A DNA stretch of 10,291 nt from assembly GCA_044342535.1 (NCBI GenBank), contig JBIIPQ010000134.1, positions 1-10,291 on the forward strand, given 5' to 3'. This document shows positions 1-7,668 of this stretch, in pieces (positions within the stretch are counted from its first letter, which is position 1; each line of letters begins with the position of its first letter). The notes beneath the pieces are model-generated. The model saw only the letters and a list, made by a program, of their open reading frames with translations. It searched no databases and had not been told where the DNA came from. The position numbers and the translations under genes were made by a program. This DNA comes from UBA4615 sp044342535 (GTDB taxonomy: Bacteria > Pseudomonadota > Gammaproteobacteria > Burkholderiales > Burkholderiaceae_E).

Positions 1-2
1 AG

Positions 3-143
3 CTCGAGGAGTCGCGCCGCTACACGCTGACCGCCGACTCGACGCTCGCCGGCGTGCAGCGCGACCGCGTCGCCGCCTGGGTCTCGCTGTACCGCGCGCT
101 CGGCGGCGGATGGACGAACACGAACGAGGATTCCCGCAAATGA
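3..143 (+). CDS. Outer-membrane efflux factor (NodT/OprM-type), C-terminal fragment
   Basis: Only the last 46 codons are in the window; the gene starts upstream. The reading frame is open from the left edge to a TGA. The end of the fragment (RVAAWVSLYRALGGGW, then a short polar tail) matches the usual C-terminus of TolC-like outer-membrane factors of the NodT/OprM lipoprotein group, where a helix ending in VxLYxALGGGW closes the periplasmic coiled-coil barrel. The stop overlaps the start of the next gene by 4 nt (ATGA), and that gene encodes an RND adaptor, which fits an outer-membrane channel for the same pump. The role is passage of the exported substrate across the outer membrane. The frame and ending are seen directly; the family call rests on the short tail plus context, so lipidation and full length cannot be judged. 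Confidence 0.82.
   Translation, partial: LEESRRYTLTADSTLAGVQRDRVAAWVSLYRALGGGWTNTNEDSRK
126..130 (+). promoter_or_regulatory. Ribosome binding site of the RND adaptor gene
   Basis: GAGGA lies 9 nt before the ATG at 140, inside the end of the outer-membrane factor gene. It supports 140 rather than the in-frame ATG at 110 as the start. The ATG at 140 also forms the ATGA overlap with the upstream stop. Confidence 0.6.
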
Positions 144-1426
144 CGTGCAGCTCGACGATGCGGCCTGCCGGCCGCCACCCGACGGCACTGGCCGTGATGC
201 TCGCCGCCGCCCTGGTGCTCGCCGCCTGCGGTGCCCGCGAAGCGGCCCCTGCGGCCGGTGCCGCGCCCGCAGGCGGCACCGCACCCGCCGCCGCACCGGG
301 CACCGCGCCGCAGGGCGCCGCATCGACCGCATCACCGGCCGGCGCGCCGGCACCCGCTACCCCGCCCGCCGCCGGCAAGTCCGGTCCGCGCCCCGCCCTC
401 GTCGTCACCGTGGTGCGCCCCGAGCGCGCCGAGCTTGCCGACACCCTGTCGGCCAACGGCAGCGTCGCCGCCTGGCAGGAGGCCTCGGTGGGCGCCGAGG
501 TCAACGGGCTGCGGATCGCCGAGGTGCGCGCGCAGGTGGGCGACACGGTCAAGCGCGGGCAGGTGCTCGCCGTCTTCGCGCCCGATACGGTGCGTGCCGA
601 CGTCGCGAACGCCCAGGCCGCGCTCGCCGAGGCCCGCGCGGCGGTCGGCGAGGCGCAGGCCTCGGCCGCCGACGCGCAGTCCAACGCCGAGCGCGCGCGT
701 CAGGTCGAGGCGAGCGGCGCGCTCTCGGCGCAGCAGATCGCGCAGTACCAGACCGCCGCCCAGACCGCTCAGGCCCGCCTCGCCTCGGCGCAGGCCCGCG
801 TGCAGTCGGCGCAGGCGCAGCTCCAGTCGCAGGACCTGCGGCTGCGGATGACGCAGGTGCTGGCGCCCGACGACGGCGTGATCTCGGCGCGTGCGGCCAC
901 CGTCGGCGCGGTGGTGCCCGCCGGCCAGGAGCTGTTCCGGCTGGTGCGCGGCAACCGCCTGGAGTGGCGCGCTGAGGTCACCGCGAGCGAGCTCGCACGG
1001 CTCGCGCCGAAGCAGGCCGTCCGTGTGCTGCCGGCCTCGGGCGGCGAGATCGCGGGCACCGTGCGCACCATCGGGCCGGTGGTCGACGCGCAGACCCGCA
1101 ACGCCCTCGTCTACGTCGATCTGCCCACGGGCAGCGCGGCGCGCGCCGGCATGTTCGCCCGCGGCGAGTTCCGGCTCGGCGGCAGCACGGCGCTGGTCGT
1201 GCCCCAGCAGGCGGTCGTGGTGCGCGACGGCTTCTCGTACGTGTTCCGCGTCGAGGGCGGGCGCGCCGTCCAGCAGAAGGTGCGCACCGGGCGGCGCGAC
1301 GGCGAGCGCGTCGAGGTCCTCGAGGGCGTGACGCCCGAGGCCGCGCTGGTCGCGCGCGGCGCGGGCTTCCTCAATGACGGCGACGTGGTGCAGGTCGTCG
1401 ACGGCGTCGCCGGAGGCTCGAAGTGA
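140..1426 (+). CDS. RND efflux periplasmic adaptor (membrane fusion protein), lipoprotein
   Basis: This 428-residue periplasmic adaptor should link the RND permease to the outer-membrane channel. I place the start at ATG 140, which has a good GAGGA site and overlaps the upstream stop as ATGA; the frame also opens at 110, which would put ten charged residues before the signal peptide. Residues 11-30 form a hydrophobic signal ending in LVLAAC, a lipobox with Cys30 as the lipidated residue. Residues 31-85 are an Ala/Pro/Gly-rich linker, longer than usual. A split lipoyl/barrel-sandwich domain lies at about 105-150 and 240-270 (AEVNGLRIAEVRAQVGDTVKRGQ, given here as positions 119-141 with key GDTVKRGQ). 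Between them is an Ala/Gln-rich coiled-coil hairpin, about 150-237. Beta-barrel and membrane-proximal domains follow to the C-terminus. It overlaps the permease gene by 4 nt (GTGA). The substrate cannot be read from the sequence. Confidence 0.93.
   Translation: MTCSSTMRPAGRHPTALAVMLAAALVLAACGAREAAPAAGAAPAGGTAPAAAPGTAPQGAASTASPAGAPAPATPPAAGKSGPRPALVVTVVRPERAELADTLSANGSVAAWQEASVGAEVNGLRIAEVRAQVGDTVKRGQVLAVFAPDTVRADVANAQAALAEARAAVGEAQASAADAQSNAERARQVEASGALSAQQIAQYQTAAQTAQARLASAQARVQSAQAQLQSQDLRLRMTQVLAPDDGVISARAATVGAVVPAGQELFRLVRGNRLEWRAEVTASELARLAPKQAVRVLPASGGEIAGTVRTIGPVVDAQTRNALVYVDLPTGSAARAGMFARGEFRLGGSTALVVPQQAVVVRDGFSYVFRVEGGRAVQQKVRTGRRDGERVEVLEGVTPEAALVARGAGFLNDGDVVQVVDGVAGGSK
1412..1416 (+). 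promoter_or_regulatory. Ribosome binding site of the RND permease gene
   Basis: GGAGG lies 6 nt before the GTG at 1423, within the last codons of the adaptor gene. It justifies the GTG start, for which there is no nearby in-frame ATG alternative, and fits coupled translation through the GTGA overlap. Confidence 0.7.
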
Positions 1427-4400
1427 ACTTCTCGTCGCTGTCGATCCGCAACCCCATCCCGGCGGTCCTGCTGTTCATCCTGCTCACGCTCGCGGGCGTG
1501 CTCAGCTTCCGCTCGATGGGCGTGCAGGACTTTCCCGACATCGAGCTGCCGATCGTCACGGTCGATGCGAGCCTGCCGGGCGCCGCACCCGCGCAGCTCG
1601 AGACCGAGGTCGCGCGCAAGCTCGAGAACGCGGTCGCCACGCTGCAGGGCGTGAAGAACCTCTACACGAAGATCCTCGACGGCCAGGTCAGTGTGACGAT
1701 CGAGTTCGTCCTCGAGAAGAACTCGTCCGACGCGGTCAACGAGGTGCGCGACGCGATCAGCCGCGTGCGCGCCGACCTGCCCGCGGACCTGCGCGACCCG
1801 GCGGTCTCCAAGGCCAGCACCGCCGGCCGGCCGGTGGTCACCTACACCGTCGCCAGCAGCAAGTTCGACGAGGAGGCGCTGTCCTGGTTCGTCGACAACA
1901 CCGTCGCGAAGCGCCTGCTCAACGTGCAGGGCGTGGGCCAGGTCAAGCGGCTGGGCGGCGTGACCCGCGAGGTGCGCATCGAGCTCGACGCGGCGCGGAT
2001 GGCGGCGCTCGACGTCGCCGCGATCGACGTCTCGCGTCGGCTCAAGCTCGTGCAGCAGGAGGCGCCGGGCGGGCGCGGCGACGTGGGCGGTGCCGAGCAG
2101 GCGGTGCGCACCATCGCCACCGTCAGCAGTGCCGCCGAGCTCGAGCGGCTCGAGCTGCCGATGGCCGACGGTCGGCGCATCCGGCTCGGGCAGGTCGCCA
2201 CGGTCACCGACACCATCGCCGAGCGCCGCTCGATCGCGCTGCTCGACGGCCGGCCGGCGATCGCGGTCGAGGTCATGCGCACCCGCGGCGCGAGCGAACT
2301 GGCGATCGCCGACGGCGTGCAGGCCGCGGTCGACGAGCTCGCCGCTGCGCATCCGAACGTCGCGTTCACCAAGGCGATCGACAATGCGGCGCCCGTGCGC
2401 GAGGACTTCGATGCGTCGATGCAGCTGCTCTACGAGGGCGGCCTGCTGGCGGTGATCGTGGTCTGGGCGTTCCTGCGCGACTGGCGCGCCACGCTGATCA
2501 GCGCCGCCGCGCTGCCGCTGTCGGTGATCCCGGCCTTCCTCGGCATCCACCTGTTCGGCTTCACGCTGAACACCGTGACGCTGCTGTCGATGGCGCTGGT
2601 GGTCGGCATCCTGGTCGACGACGCGATCGTCGAGATCGAGAACATCGAGCGCCACCTGCACATGGGCAAGAGCCCGTACCAGGCGGCGATGGAGGCGGCC
2701 GACGAGATCGGGCTGGCGGTGGTCGCCACCACCTTCGCGCTGGTGGCGGTGTTCCTGCCCACGGCCTTCATGGCCGGCATCCCGGGCAAGTTCTTCAAGC
2801 AGTTCGGCTGGACGGCCGTGCTCGCGATCCTCGCGTCGCTGGTGGTCGCGCGGCTGCTCACGCCGATGATGGCCGCCTACATGCTCAAGCCGAAGGTCGC
2901 GCGGGCACGCGCGGCGGCGGCGGGCGCGTCGCCAGCGGGCGCGCCGGCGGGCGCCACGGCGGGCGCCACGGCGTCCACCGCAGCGTCCACGACGGCGTCG
3001 ACCACGGTAACGGTCCACGCCGACGCGATCGGCCCCGCCGCCGTCTCGCCCATCGACGAGTCGAACGACGGCTTCGTGATGCGCACCTACCTGCGGATGG
3101 TCCGCTGGTGCCTGCGCCACCGGCTGGTCACCGCGGTGCTGTCGTTCGCGTTCTTCGCGGGCTCGATCGCGCTCGTGCCGCTGCTGCCCACCGGTTTCGT
3201 GCCGCCGGCCGATCGCGCGCAGACGCTGGTCAGCGTCGAGCTGCCCCCGGGCAGCACGCTGCAGGAGACCTTCGAGGCGGCCGAGCGCGTGCGCACGCTG
3301 CTGGCCGGCGTGCCCGAGGTCAAGCGGGTCTTCAGCTCGATCGGCGGCGGCGCCTCCGGCGACGTGTTCGCGGTGGGCGCCGCACCGGAGGCGCGCAAGG
3401 CAGTGATGACCGTCGTGCTCGCGCACCGCAGCGAGCGTCCTGGCACGCAGCAGACGATCGAGACGTCGATCCGCGCGCGCCTCGCCGAGGTGCCGGGCGT
3501 GCGCCTGACGGTCGGCCCGCAGGACACCGGCGTGAAGATGCAGCTGGTGCTGCGCAGCGAGGACCCGGCGGCGCTCGCCGTCGCCGCGCGCGACGTCGAG
3601 CGTGACCTGCGCACGATTCCCGGCATCGGCAACGTCAGTTCGTCGGCGAGCCTGGTGCGGCCCGAGATCATCGTGCGGCCCGACTTCGCACGCGCCGCCG
3701 ACCTCGGCGTGACCGCCTCCGGCATCGCCGAGACCGTGCGCGTGGCGACTGCGGGCGACTACGACGTCGGCCTGCCCAAGCTCAACCTGTCCGAGCGCCA
3801 GGTGCCGATCCGCGTGAAGCTGCCGGATGCGGTGCGCGCCGACCTCGCCGCGATCGAGCGCCTCACCGTGCCCGGACGCAACGGCCCGGTGATGCTCGGC
3901 AACGTCGCCTCGGTCGGCATCGACAGCGGCCCGGCGCAGATCGATCGGCTCAACCGCAGCCGCAACGTCACGCTCGACGTCGAGCTCGCCGGCCGCCAGC
4001 TCGGCGAGGTCTACGAGGCCGCGATGAAGCTGCCCTCGCTCGGCAATCTGCCGCCCGGCGTGCGGATCGCCGAGCAGGGCGACACGCAGGAGATGCAGGC
4101 GCTGTTCGGCAGCTTCGCGCTCGCGATGGGCATCGGCGTGCTGTGCATCTACATGGTGCTGGTGCTGCTCTTCAAGGACTTCCTGCAGCCGCTGACCATC
4201 CTCGCGGCGCTGCCGCTGTCGATCGGCGGGGCCTTCGTGCTGCTGCTCGCGACCGGCAAGAGCTTCTCGATGCCGTCGCTGATCGGCCTGCTGATGCTGA
4301 TGGGCATCGTGACCAAGAACTCGATCCTGCTGGTCGAGTACGCGATCGTCGCGCGGCGCGAGGGGATGAGCCGCTTCGACGCGCTGGTCGATGCCTGCCA

Positions 4401-4677
4401 CAAGCGCGCGCGCCCGATCGTGATGACGACGATCGCGATGGGCGCCGGCATGCTGCCGATCGCGCTCGGCTTCGCGGGCGATCCGAGCTTCCGCGCGCCG
4501 ATGGCGATCGCCGTGATCGGCGGGCTGGTCACCTCGACGCTGCTGTCGCTGCTGGTGGTGCCGGCGGTGTTCACCTACGTCGACGATGTCGAGCGTTTCG
4601 GGCGGCGGCTGATGCGGCGCACGCGCCGCGCCGATCCGCCGGTCGTCGTGGCCGCGAGCGACCCCCTGTCCCGGTAA
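1423..4677 (+). CDS. RND efflux pump inner-membrane permease (AcrB/HAE1-like superfamily)
   Basis: This 1084-residue proton-driven transporter is close to the usual family length of about 1030-1050 residues plus an insert. Translation starts at GTG. TM1 is at about 11-30, the first periplasmic domain at 31-335, TM2-TM6 at about 337-485, and TM7 at about 564-588. The second periplasmic domain spans 590-890 and TM8-TM12 lie between about 892 and 1051. The proton-relay residues are visible: Asp399-Asp400 in TM4 (LVDDAIVEIENIERH, like AcrB D407/D408) and Lys965 in TM10 (VTKNSILLVEYA, like AcrB K940). The loop between TM6 and TM7 (about 490-552) carries a low-complexity Ala/Gly/Ser/Thr insert built on tandem 12-bp repeats. 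The gene is coupled to the adaptor by a 4-nt overlap. The VEIENIERH form after the Asp pair differs from AcrB-type drug pumps (VVVENVER), so drug, solvent or other hydrophobic substrates are all possible. The heavy-metal (HME/CusA) group is unlikely. Confidence 0.95.
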   Translation: MNFSSLSIRNPIPAVLLFILLTLAGVLSFRSMGVQDFPDIELPIVTVDASLPGAAPAQLETEVARKLENAVATLQGVKNLYTKILDGQVSVTIEFVLEKNSSDAVNEVRDAISRVRADLPADLRDPAVSKASTAGRPVVTYTVASSKFDEEALSWFVDNTVAKRLLNVQGVGQVKRLGGVTREVRIELDAARMAALDVAAIDVSRRLKLVQQEAPGGRGDVGGAEQAVRTIATVSSAAELERLELPMADGRRIRLGQVATVTDTIAERRSIALLDGRPAIAVEVMRTRGASELAIADGVQAAVDELAAAHPNVAFTKAIDNAAPVREDFDASMQLLYEGGLLAVIVVWAFLRDWRATLISAAALPLSVIPAFLGIHLFGFTLNTVTLLSMALVVGILVDDAIVEIENIERHLHMGKSPYQAAMEAADEIGLAVVATTFALVAVFLPTAFMAGIPGKFFKQFGWTAVLAILASLVVARLLTPMMAAYMLKPKVARARAAAAGASPAGAPAGATAGATASTAASTTASTTVTVHADAIGPAAVSPIDESNDGFVMRTYLRMVRWCLRHRLVTAVLSFAFFAGSIALVPLLPTGFVPPADRAQTLVSVELPPGSTLQETFEAAERVRTLLAGVPEVKRVFSSIGGGASGDVFAVGAAPEARKAVMTVVLAHRSERPGTQQTIETSIRARLAEVPGVRLTVGPQDTGVKMQLVLRSEDPAALAVAARDVERDLRTIPGIGNVSSSASLVRPEIIVRPDFARAADLGVTASGIAETVRVATAGDYDVGLPKLNLSERQVPIRVKLPDAVRADLAAIERLTVPGRNGPVMLGNVASVGIDSGPAQIDRLNRSRNVTLDVELAGRQLGEVYEAAMKLPSLGNLPPGVRIAEQGDTQEMQALFGSFALAMGIGVLCIYMVLVLLFKDFLQPLTILAALPLSIGGAFVLLLATGKSFSMPSLIGLLMLMGIVTKNSILLVEYAIVARREGMSRFDALVDACHKRARPIVMTTIAMGAGMLPIALGFAGDPSFRAPMAIAVIGGLVTSTLLSLLVVPAVFTYVDDVERFGRRLMRRTRRADPPVVVAASDPLSR
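2935..3006 (+). repeat. Six tandem 12-bp units within the RND permease gene
   Basis: Six consecutive 12-nt units follow the pattern GCGGGCGCCACG or its variant GCGTCCACxxCG. The second and third (2947-2958 and 2959-2970) are identical. In frame they encode AGAP-AGAT-AGAT-ASTA-ASTT-ASTT, residues 505-528, in the cytoplasmic loop between TM6 and TM7. Because the period is four codons, gain or loss of a unit keeps the frame. The flanking stretches (about 2893-2934 and 3007-3072) are also of low complexity and appear to lack structural constraint. Confidence 0.8.
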
Positions 4678-4690
4678 CCGCGGGTAAGCC

Positions 4691-4722
4691 CGGCGGGCGT
4701 GCGGTTACGCGCGCGCCCGCCG
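4691..4722 (+). terminator. GC hairpin after the RND operon, possible terminator
   Basis: A 13-bp stem (4691-4703 with 4710-4722, one G-U wobble) closes a 6-nt loop GTTACG, starting 13 nt after the permease stop. No T-tract follows, so it is not a classical intrinsic terminator. It could assist termination, protect the transcript's 3' end, or be incidental in such GC-rich DNA. Its position between two functionally separate gene groups favours a boundary role. Confidence 0.45.
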
Positions 4723-4752
4723 CGGCGGTGCCGGGCGTAGGATCTCCGGGCC

Positions 4753-6426
4753 ATGACGCCTCCCGCCGCCCGATCCACGACCGAGCTCGCGATGCCGCCG
4801 GCGGCGGCCTGCCGCCGGCGACTGATGGGCGCCGCGGCACTCATGCCGCTGGTGGCCGCAGGCTGCACCTCGCCCGCAACGCCGTCTGCGCCGCCGGCCG
4901 CGTCGGACACGACGCAGGCACCGCGGCCCCCCCGTCGCGCGGCGCCCGCCCCGGTCCCCCGCGATGCGCCGATGCCCGCGGTCGCCGCCGATGCCGCGCT
5001 GCTGCTCGACCGCCTCACCTGGGGCGCATCGCCCTCGTCGCTGCGCCGTCTCGCGCAGATGGGCGAGCCGCGCTGGCTCGCCGCGCAGCTGCGTCCGGCG
5101 CGCGGGCCCGCGGCGCTGCCCGACGAGGTGGCCGCGCGGATCGCCGCGATGACGGTCTCGCAGCGCCCGCTGACCGAGCTCGTGTCCGAGCTCGAACGCC
5201 AGCGTCGCGCGGCCGATGCGCTCGCCGACGACGCCGCGAAGACCGCCGCGCGCCAGGCCTACCAGCAGGCGATGACGCGGCTCGCGCGCGAAGCCGCGTC
5301 ACGCTCGCTGCTGCTCGCGCTCCATGCCCCCGAGCAGCTGCGCGAGCGGATGACCTGGTTCTGGACGAACCACTTCAACGTGTTCCAGGGCAAGGCGAAC
5401 CTGCGCGCGATGGTCGGCGACTACGAGGACCGCGCGATCCGCCCGCATGCGCTCGGGCGCTTCCGCGACCTGCTCGGCGCCGCGACCCGCCATCCCGCGA
5501 TGCTGCGCTACCTCGACAACGAGCAGAACGCGGCGGGCCGCCTCAACGAGAACCATGCCCGCGAGCTGCTCGAGCTGCACACGCTCGGTGTCGACGGCGG
5601 CTACACGCAGGCCGACGTGCAGGAGCTCGCGCGCGTGCTCACCGGCGTGGGCGTGAACTTCGGCGACACGACGCCGCGCCTGCGGCCCGCGCTGCAGACC
5701 GCGTACATGCGCGACGGCGGATTCGAGTTCAACCCGAACCGCCACGACTTCGGCGACAAGCGTGTGCTCGGGCGCCCGATCGCCGGCCGCGGGCTCGCCG
5801 AGCTCGACGAGGTGCTCGACCTGCTGGCCCGGCATCCGTCGACCGCGACCCACGTCTGCCGTCGGCTCGCGCGCTTCCTCGTCGCCGACGAGCCGGCGCC
5901 GGCGCTGGTCGCGCGGCTCGCGTCCGTCTTCGCGCGCAGCGACGGCGACATCGCGGCGGTGCTCGAGTCGCTGTTCGCCGCGCCGGCGTTCCGCACGTCG
6001 CTCGGCACGAAGTTCAAGGACCCGATGCACTACGTGGTGTCGGCGGTGCGCCTCGCGTACGACGAGCGTCCGGTGGTCGATGCGACGCCGATGCTCGGCT
6101 GGATCGCGCGACTGGGCGAGCCGCCGTTCGGCCGTCAGACGCCCGACGGCTATCCGCTCGACGAGGCCGCGTGGTCGGGCTCGGGCCAGATGACCGCACG
6201 CTTCGAGATCGCGCGCGCGATCGGCTCGGGCACGCCGGCGCTGTTCCGCGGCGAGGCCGACGCGCCCGCCGAGCGTCCCCCGATGCCCGTGCTCGCCAAC
6301 GTCGTCTGGGACCGCTCGACCCGCGACCGGGTCGCGCCGGCCACGCGCCGCGCGCTCGAGCAGGCCGCATCGCCGCAGGAGTGGAACGCCTTCCTGCTGT
6401 CCTCGCCCGAATTCATGCGCCGGTAG
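4753..6426 (+). CDS. DUF1800 family exported protein, probable Tat lipoprotein
   Basis: This 557-residue member of the DUF1800 family (PF08811) has no established biochemical function. The N-terminus has a twin-arginine-like segment (CRRRLMGAAAL, Arg21-Arg23) followed by a hydrophobic stretch ending in LVAAGC, giving a lipobox with Cys38. A Pro/Ala-rich linker (39-75) precedes the domain. Family hallmarks follow in order: LLDRLTWGASPSSL (83-96), MTWFWTNHFNV (200-210), the signature NENHARELLELHTLGVDGGYTQ region (265-286; key ENxARELLELHTLG), a predicted HDFGDKRVLG turn (331-340), and a C-terminal region with WSGSGQM (474-480). The start has only a weak site (TAGGA, 4738-4742), and the in-frame ATG at 4792 would still keep the signal, so the start is uncertain. 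The next gene is its usual partner, DUF1501, 31 nt downstream, almost certainly co-transcribed. Family assignment is secure; function is not. Confidence 0.92.
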   Translation: MTPPAARSTTELAMPPAAACRRRLMGAAALMPLVAAGCTSPATPSAPPAASDTTQAPRPPRRAAPAPVPRDAPMPAVAADAALLLDRLTWGASPSSLRRLAQMGEPRWLAAQLRPARGPAALPDEVAARIAAMTVSQRPLTELVSELERQRRAADALADDAAKTAARQAYQQAMTRLAREAASRSLLLALHAPEQLRERMTWFWTNHFNVFQGKANLRAMVGDYEDRAIRPHALGRFRDLLGAATRHPAMLRYLDNEQNAAGRLNENHARELLELHTLGVDGGYTQADVQELARVLTGVGVNFGDTTPRLRPALQTAYMRDGGFEFNPNRHDFGDKRVLGRPIAGRGLAELDEVLDLLARHPSTATHVCRRLARFLVADEPAPALVARLASVFARSDGDIAAVLESLFAAPAFRTSLGTKFKDPMHYVVSAVRLAYDERPVVDATPMLGWIARLGEPPFGRQTPDGYPLDEAAWSGSGQMTARFEIARAIGSGTPALFRGEADAPAERPPMPVLANVVWDRSTRDRVAPATRRALEQAASPQEWNAFLLSSPEFMRR

Positions 6427-6457
6427 CTTCGGCGCTTACCGACCCGAGAGACCCACC

Positions 6458-7651
6458 ATGAACCGTCGCCACCTGCTCCGCGCCGCACTCGCCGCCCCGA
6501 TCGCCGCCACCGCCGGCGGCGTGCTCGCCGCGCCCGCCACCGACACGAAGCTGCTTTTCGTCTTCCTGCGCGGCGGCTACGACGCCGCCAACCTGCTGGT
6601 GCCGGCCTCGAGCCCGTTCTACTACGAGTCGCGTCCGAACATCGCGATCGCACGGCCCGGCAGCGGCGCCGATGCGGGGCTCGCGCTCGATGCCGACTGG
6701 GCGCTGCACCCGGCGCTGCGCGACACGGTGTTCCCCCTGTGGGAGGCCGGGCAGGCGGCGTTCGTGCCCTTCGCCGGCACCGCCGACGCCTCGCGCAGCC
6801 ACTTCGAGACTCAGGACGGCATCGAGTACGGCCAGGCCGTGGGCCGTGGCGTCCCCTACGGCTCGGGCTTCCTCAACCGGCTCGCGGTCGCGCTCGGCGG
6901 CCCCGCCTCGATCGCCTTCACCGACCGGCTGCCGATCGTCTTCAGCGGCACGCAGCCGGTGCCCAACCTGTCGCTGCGCGCCGCGCTGCGGCCCGCGGTC
7001 GACGCGCGCCAGAGCGCGATCATCGGCGCGATGTACGGCGAGACGCCGCTCGGGCGCCGGGTCGCCGAGGGCTTCGAGGTCCGCGACGACGCGATGCGCC
7101 AGGCGGGCGCGATGTCCGCAGAGATGCAGGCCGCGAACCGCGAGGCGGTGAGCACGCGCGGCTTCGAGCAGGAGGCCCGCCGCATCGCGCGGCTCATGCG
7201 CGAGCGCTACGCGCTCGGCTTCGTCGACGTCGGCGGCTGGGACACGCATGTCGGCGAGGGCGGCGCCAAGGGCGCGCTCGCCAACCGGCTCGAGGAGCTC
7301 GGCCGCGGCCTCGCGGGCGTGGCCGACGAGATGGGGCCGGCCTGGTCGCGCACGGTGGTGGTGGTGGGGAGCGAGTTCGGCCGCACCTTCCGCGAGAACG
7401 GCAACCGCGGCACCGACCACGGTCACGGCAGCGCCTGGTGGCTGCTCGGCGGCGCGGTGCGCGGCGGGCGCATCGCCGGCGAGCAGGTGCGCATCGCACG
7501 CGCGACGCTGCACCAGGACCGCGACTGGCCGGTGCTCAACGAATACCGGGCGATGCTGGGCGGGGTGTTCGGCCGCCTCTATGGGCTCGATGCCGCGCGT
7601 CTCGAATCGGTGTTCCCCGGCGCGCGGCCCCGCGATCTCGGCCTGGTCTGA
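6458..7651 (+). CDS. DUF1501 family exported protein (alkaline-phosphatase-fold relative)
   Basis: This 397-residue member of DUF1501 (PF07394) belongs to a family placed in the alkaline phosphatase/sulfatase fold clan, with no proven substrate. A short N-terminal signal begins MNRRHLLRAALAAP and has a twin-arginine look, with cleavage probable near residue 24-25. Recognisable motifs are LLFVFLRGGYDAANLLVP (32-49), GGWDTHVG (259-266), VVVGSEFGRT (301-310) and TDHGHGSAWWLLGG (319-332). The Asp/His-rich DTH and TDHGHG segments sit where the fold's metal-binding residues would be expected; this is an inference from the family. A GAGAG site at 6446-6450 lies 7 nt before the ATG. The gene follows the DUF1800 gene by 31 nt, the standard arrangement, and faces a convergent gene 17 nt beyond its stop. 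Confidence 0.92.
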   Translation: MNRRHLLRAALAAPIAATAGGVLAAPATDTKLLFVFLRGGYDAANLLVPASSPFYYESRPNIAIARPGSGADAGLALDADWALHPALRDTVFPLWEAGQAAFVPFAGTADASRSHFETQDGIEYGQAVGRGVPYGSGFLNRLAVALGGPASIAFTDRLPIVFSGTQPVPNLSLRAALRPAVDARQSAIIGAMYGETPLGRRVAEGFEVRDDAMRQAGAMSAEMQAANREAVSTRGFEQEARRIARLMRERYALGFVDVGGWDTHVGEGGAKGALANRLEELGRGLAGVADEMGPAWSRTVVVVGSEFGRTFRENGNRGTDHGHGSAWWLLGGAVRGGRIAGEQVRIARATLHQDRDWPVLNEYRAMLGGVFGRLYGLDAARLESVFPGARPRDLGLV

Positions 7652-7668
7652 CCCGGTTCGACGGCCGC

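Noticed and set aside
110..139. Earlier start of the RND adaptor at 110
   Set aside because: It adds ten charged residues before the lipoprotein signal and lacks a ribosome binding site, while 140 has GAGGA and an ATGA overlap with the upstream stop.
1374..3605. 743-residue plus-strand open frame inside the permease gene
   Set aside because: Out-of-frame shadow with low-complexity Arg/Gly/Ala content and no domain.
1111..4401. 1096-residue open frame on the minus strand across the RND permease gene
   Set aside because: Its protein is dominated by His, Arg, Asp, Gln and Ala with no recognisable domain, as expected for the complement of a GC-biased gene. The plus-strand gene has clear family motifs throughout.
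4143..6461. 772-residue plus-strand open frame overlapping the permease end and DUF1800
   Set aside because: Arg/Ala/Pro-rich shadow frame with no motif; it crosses two convincing genes and the intergenic hairpin.
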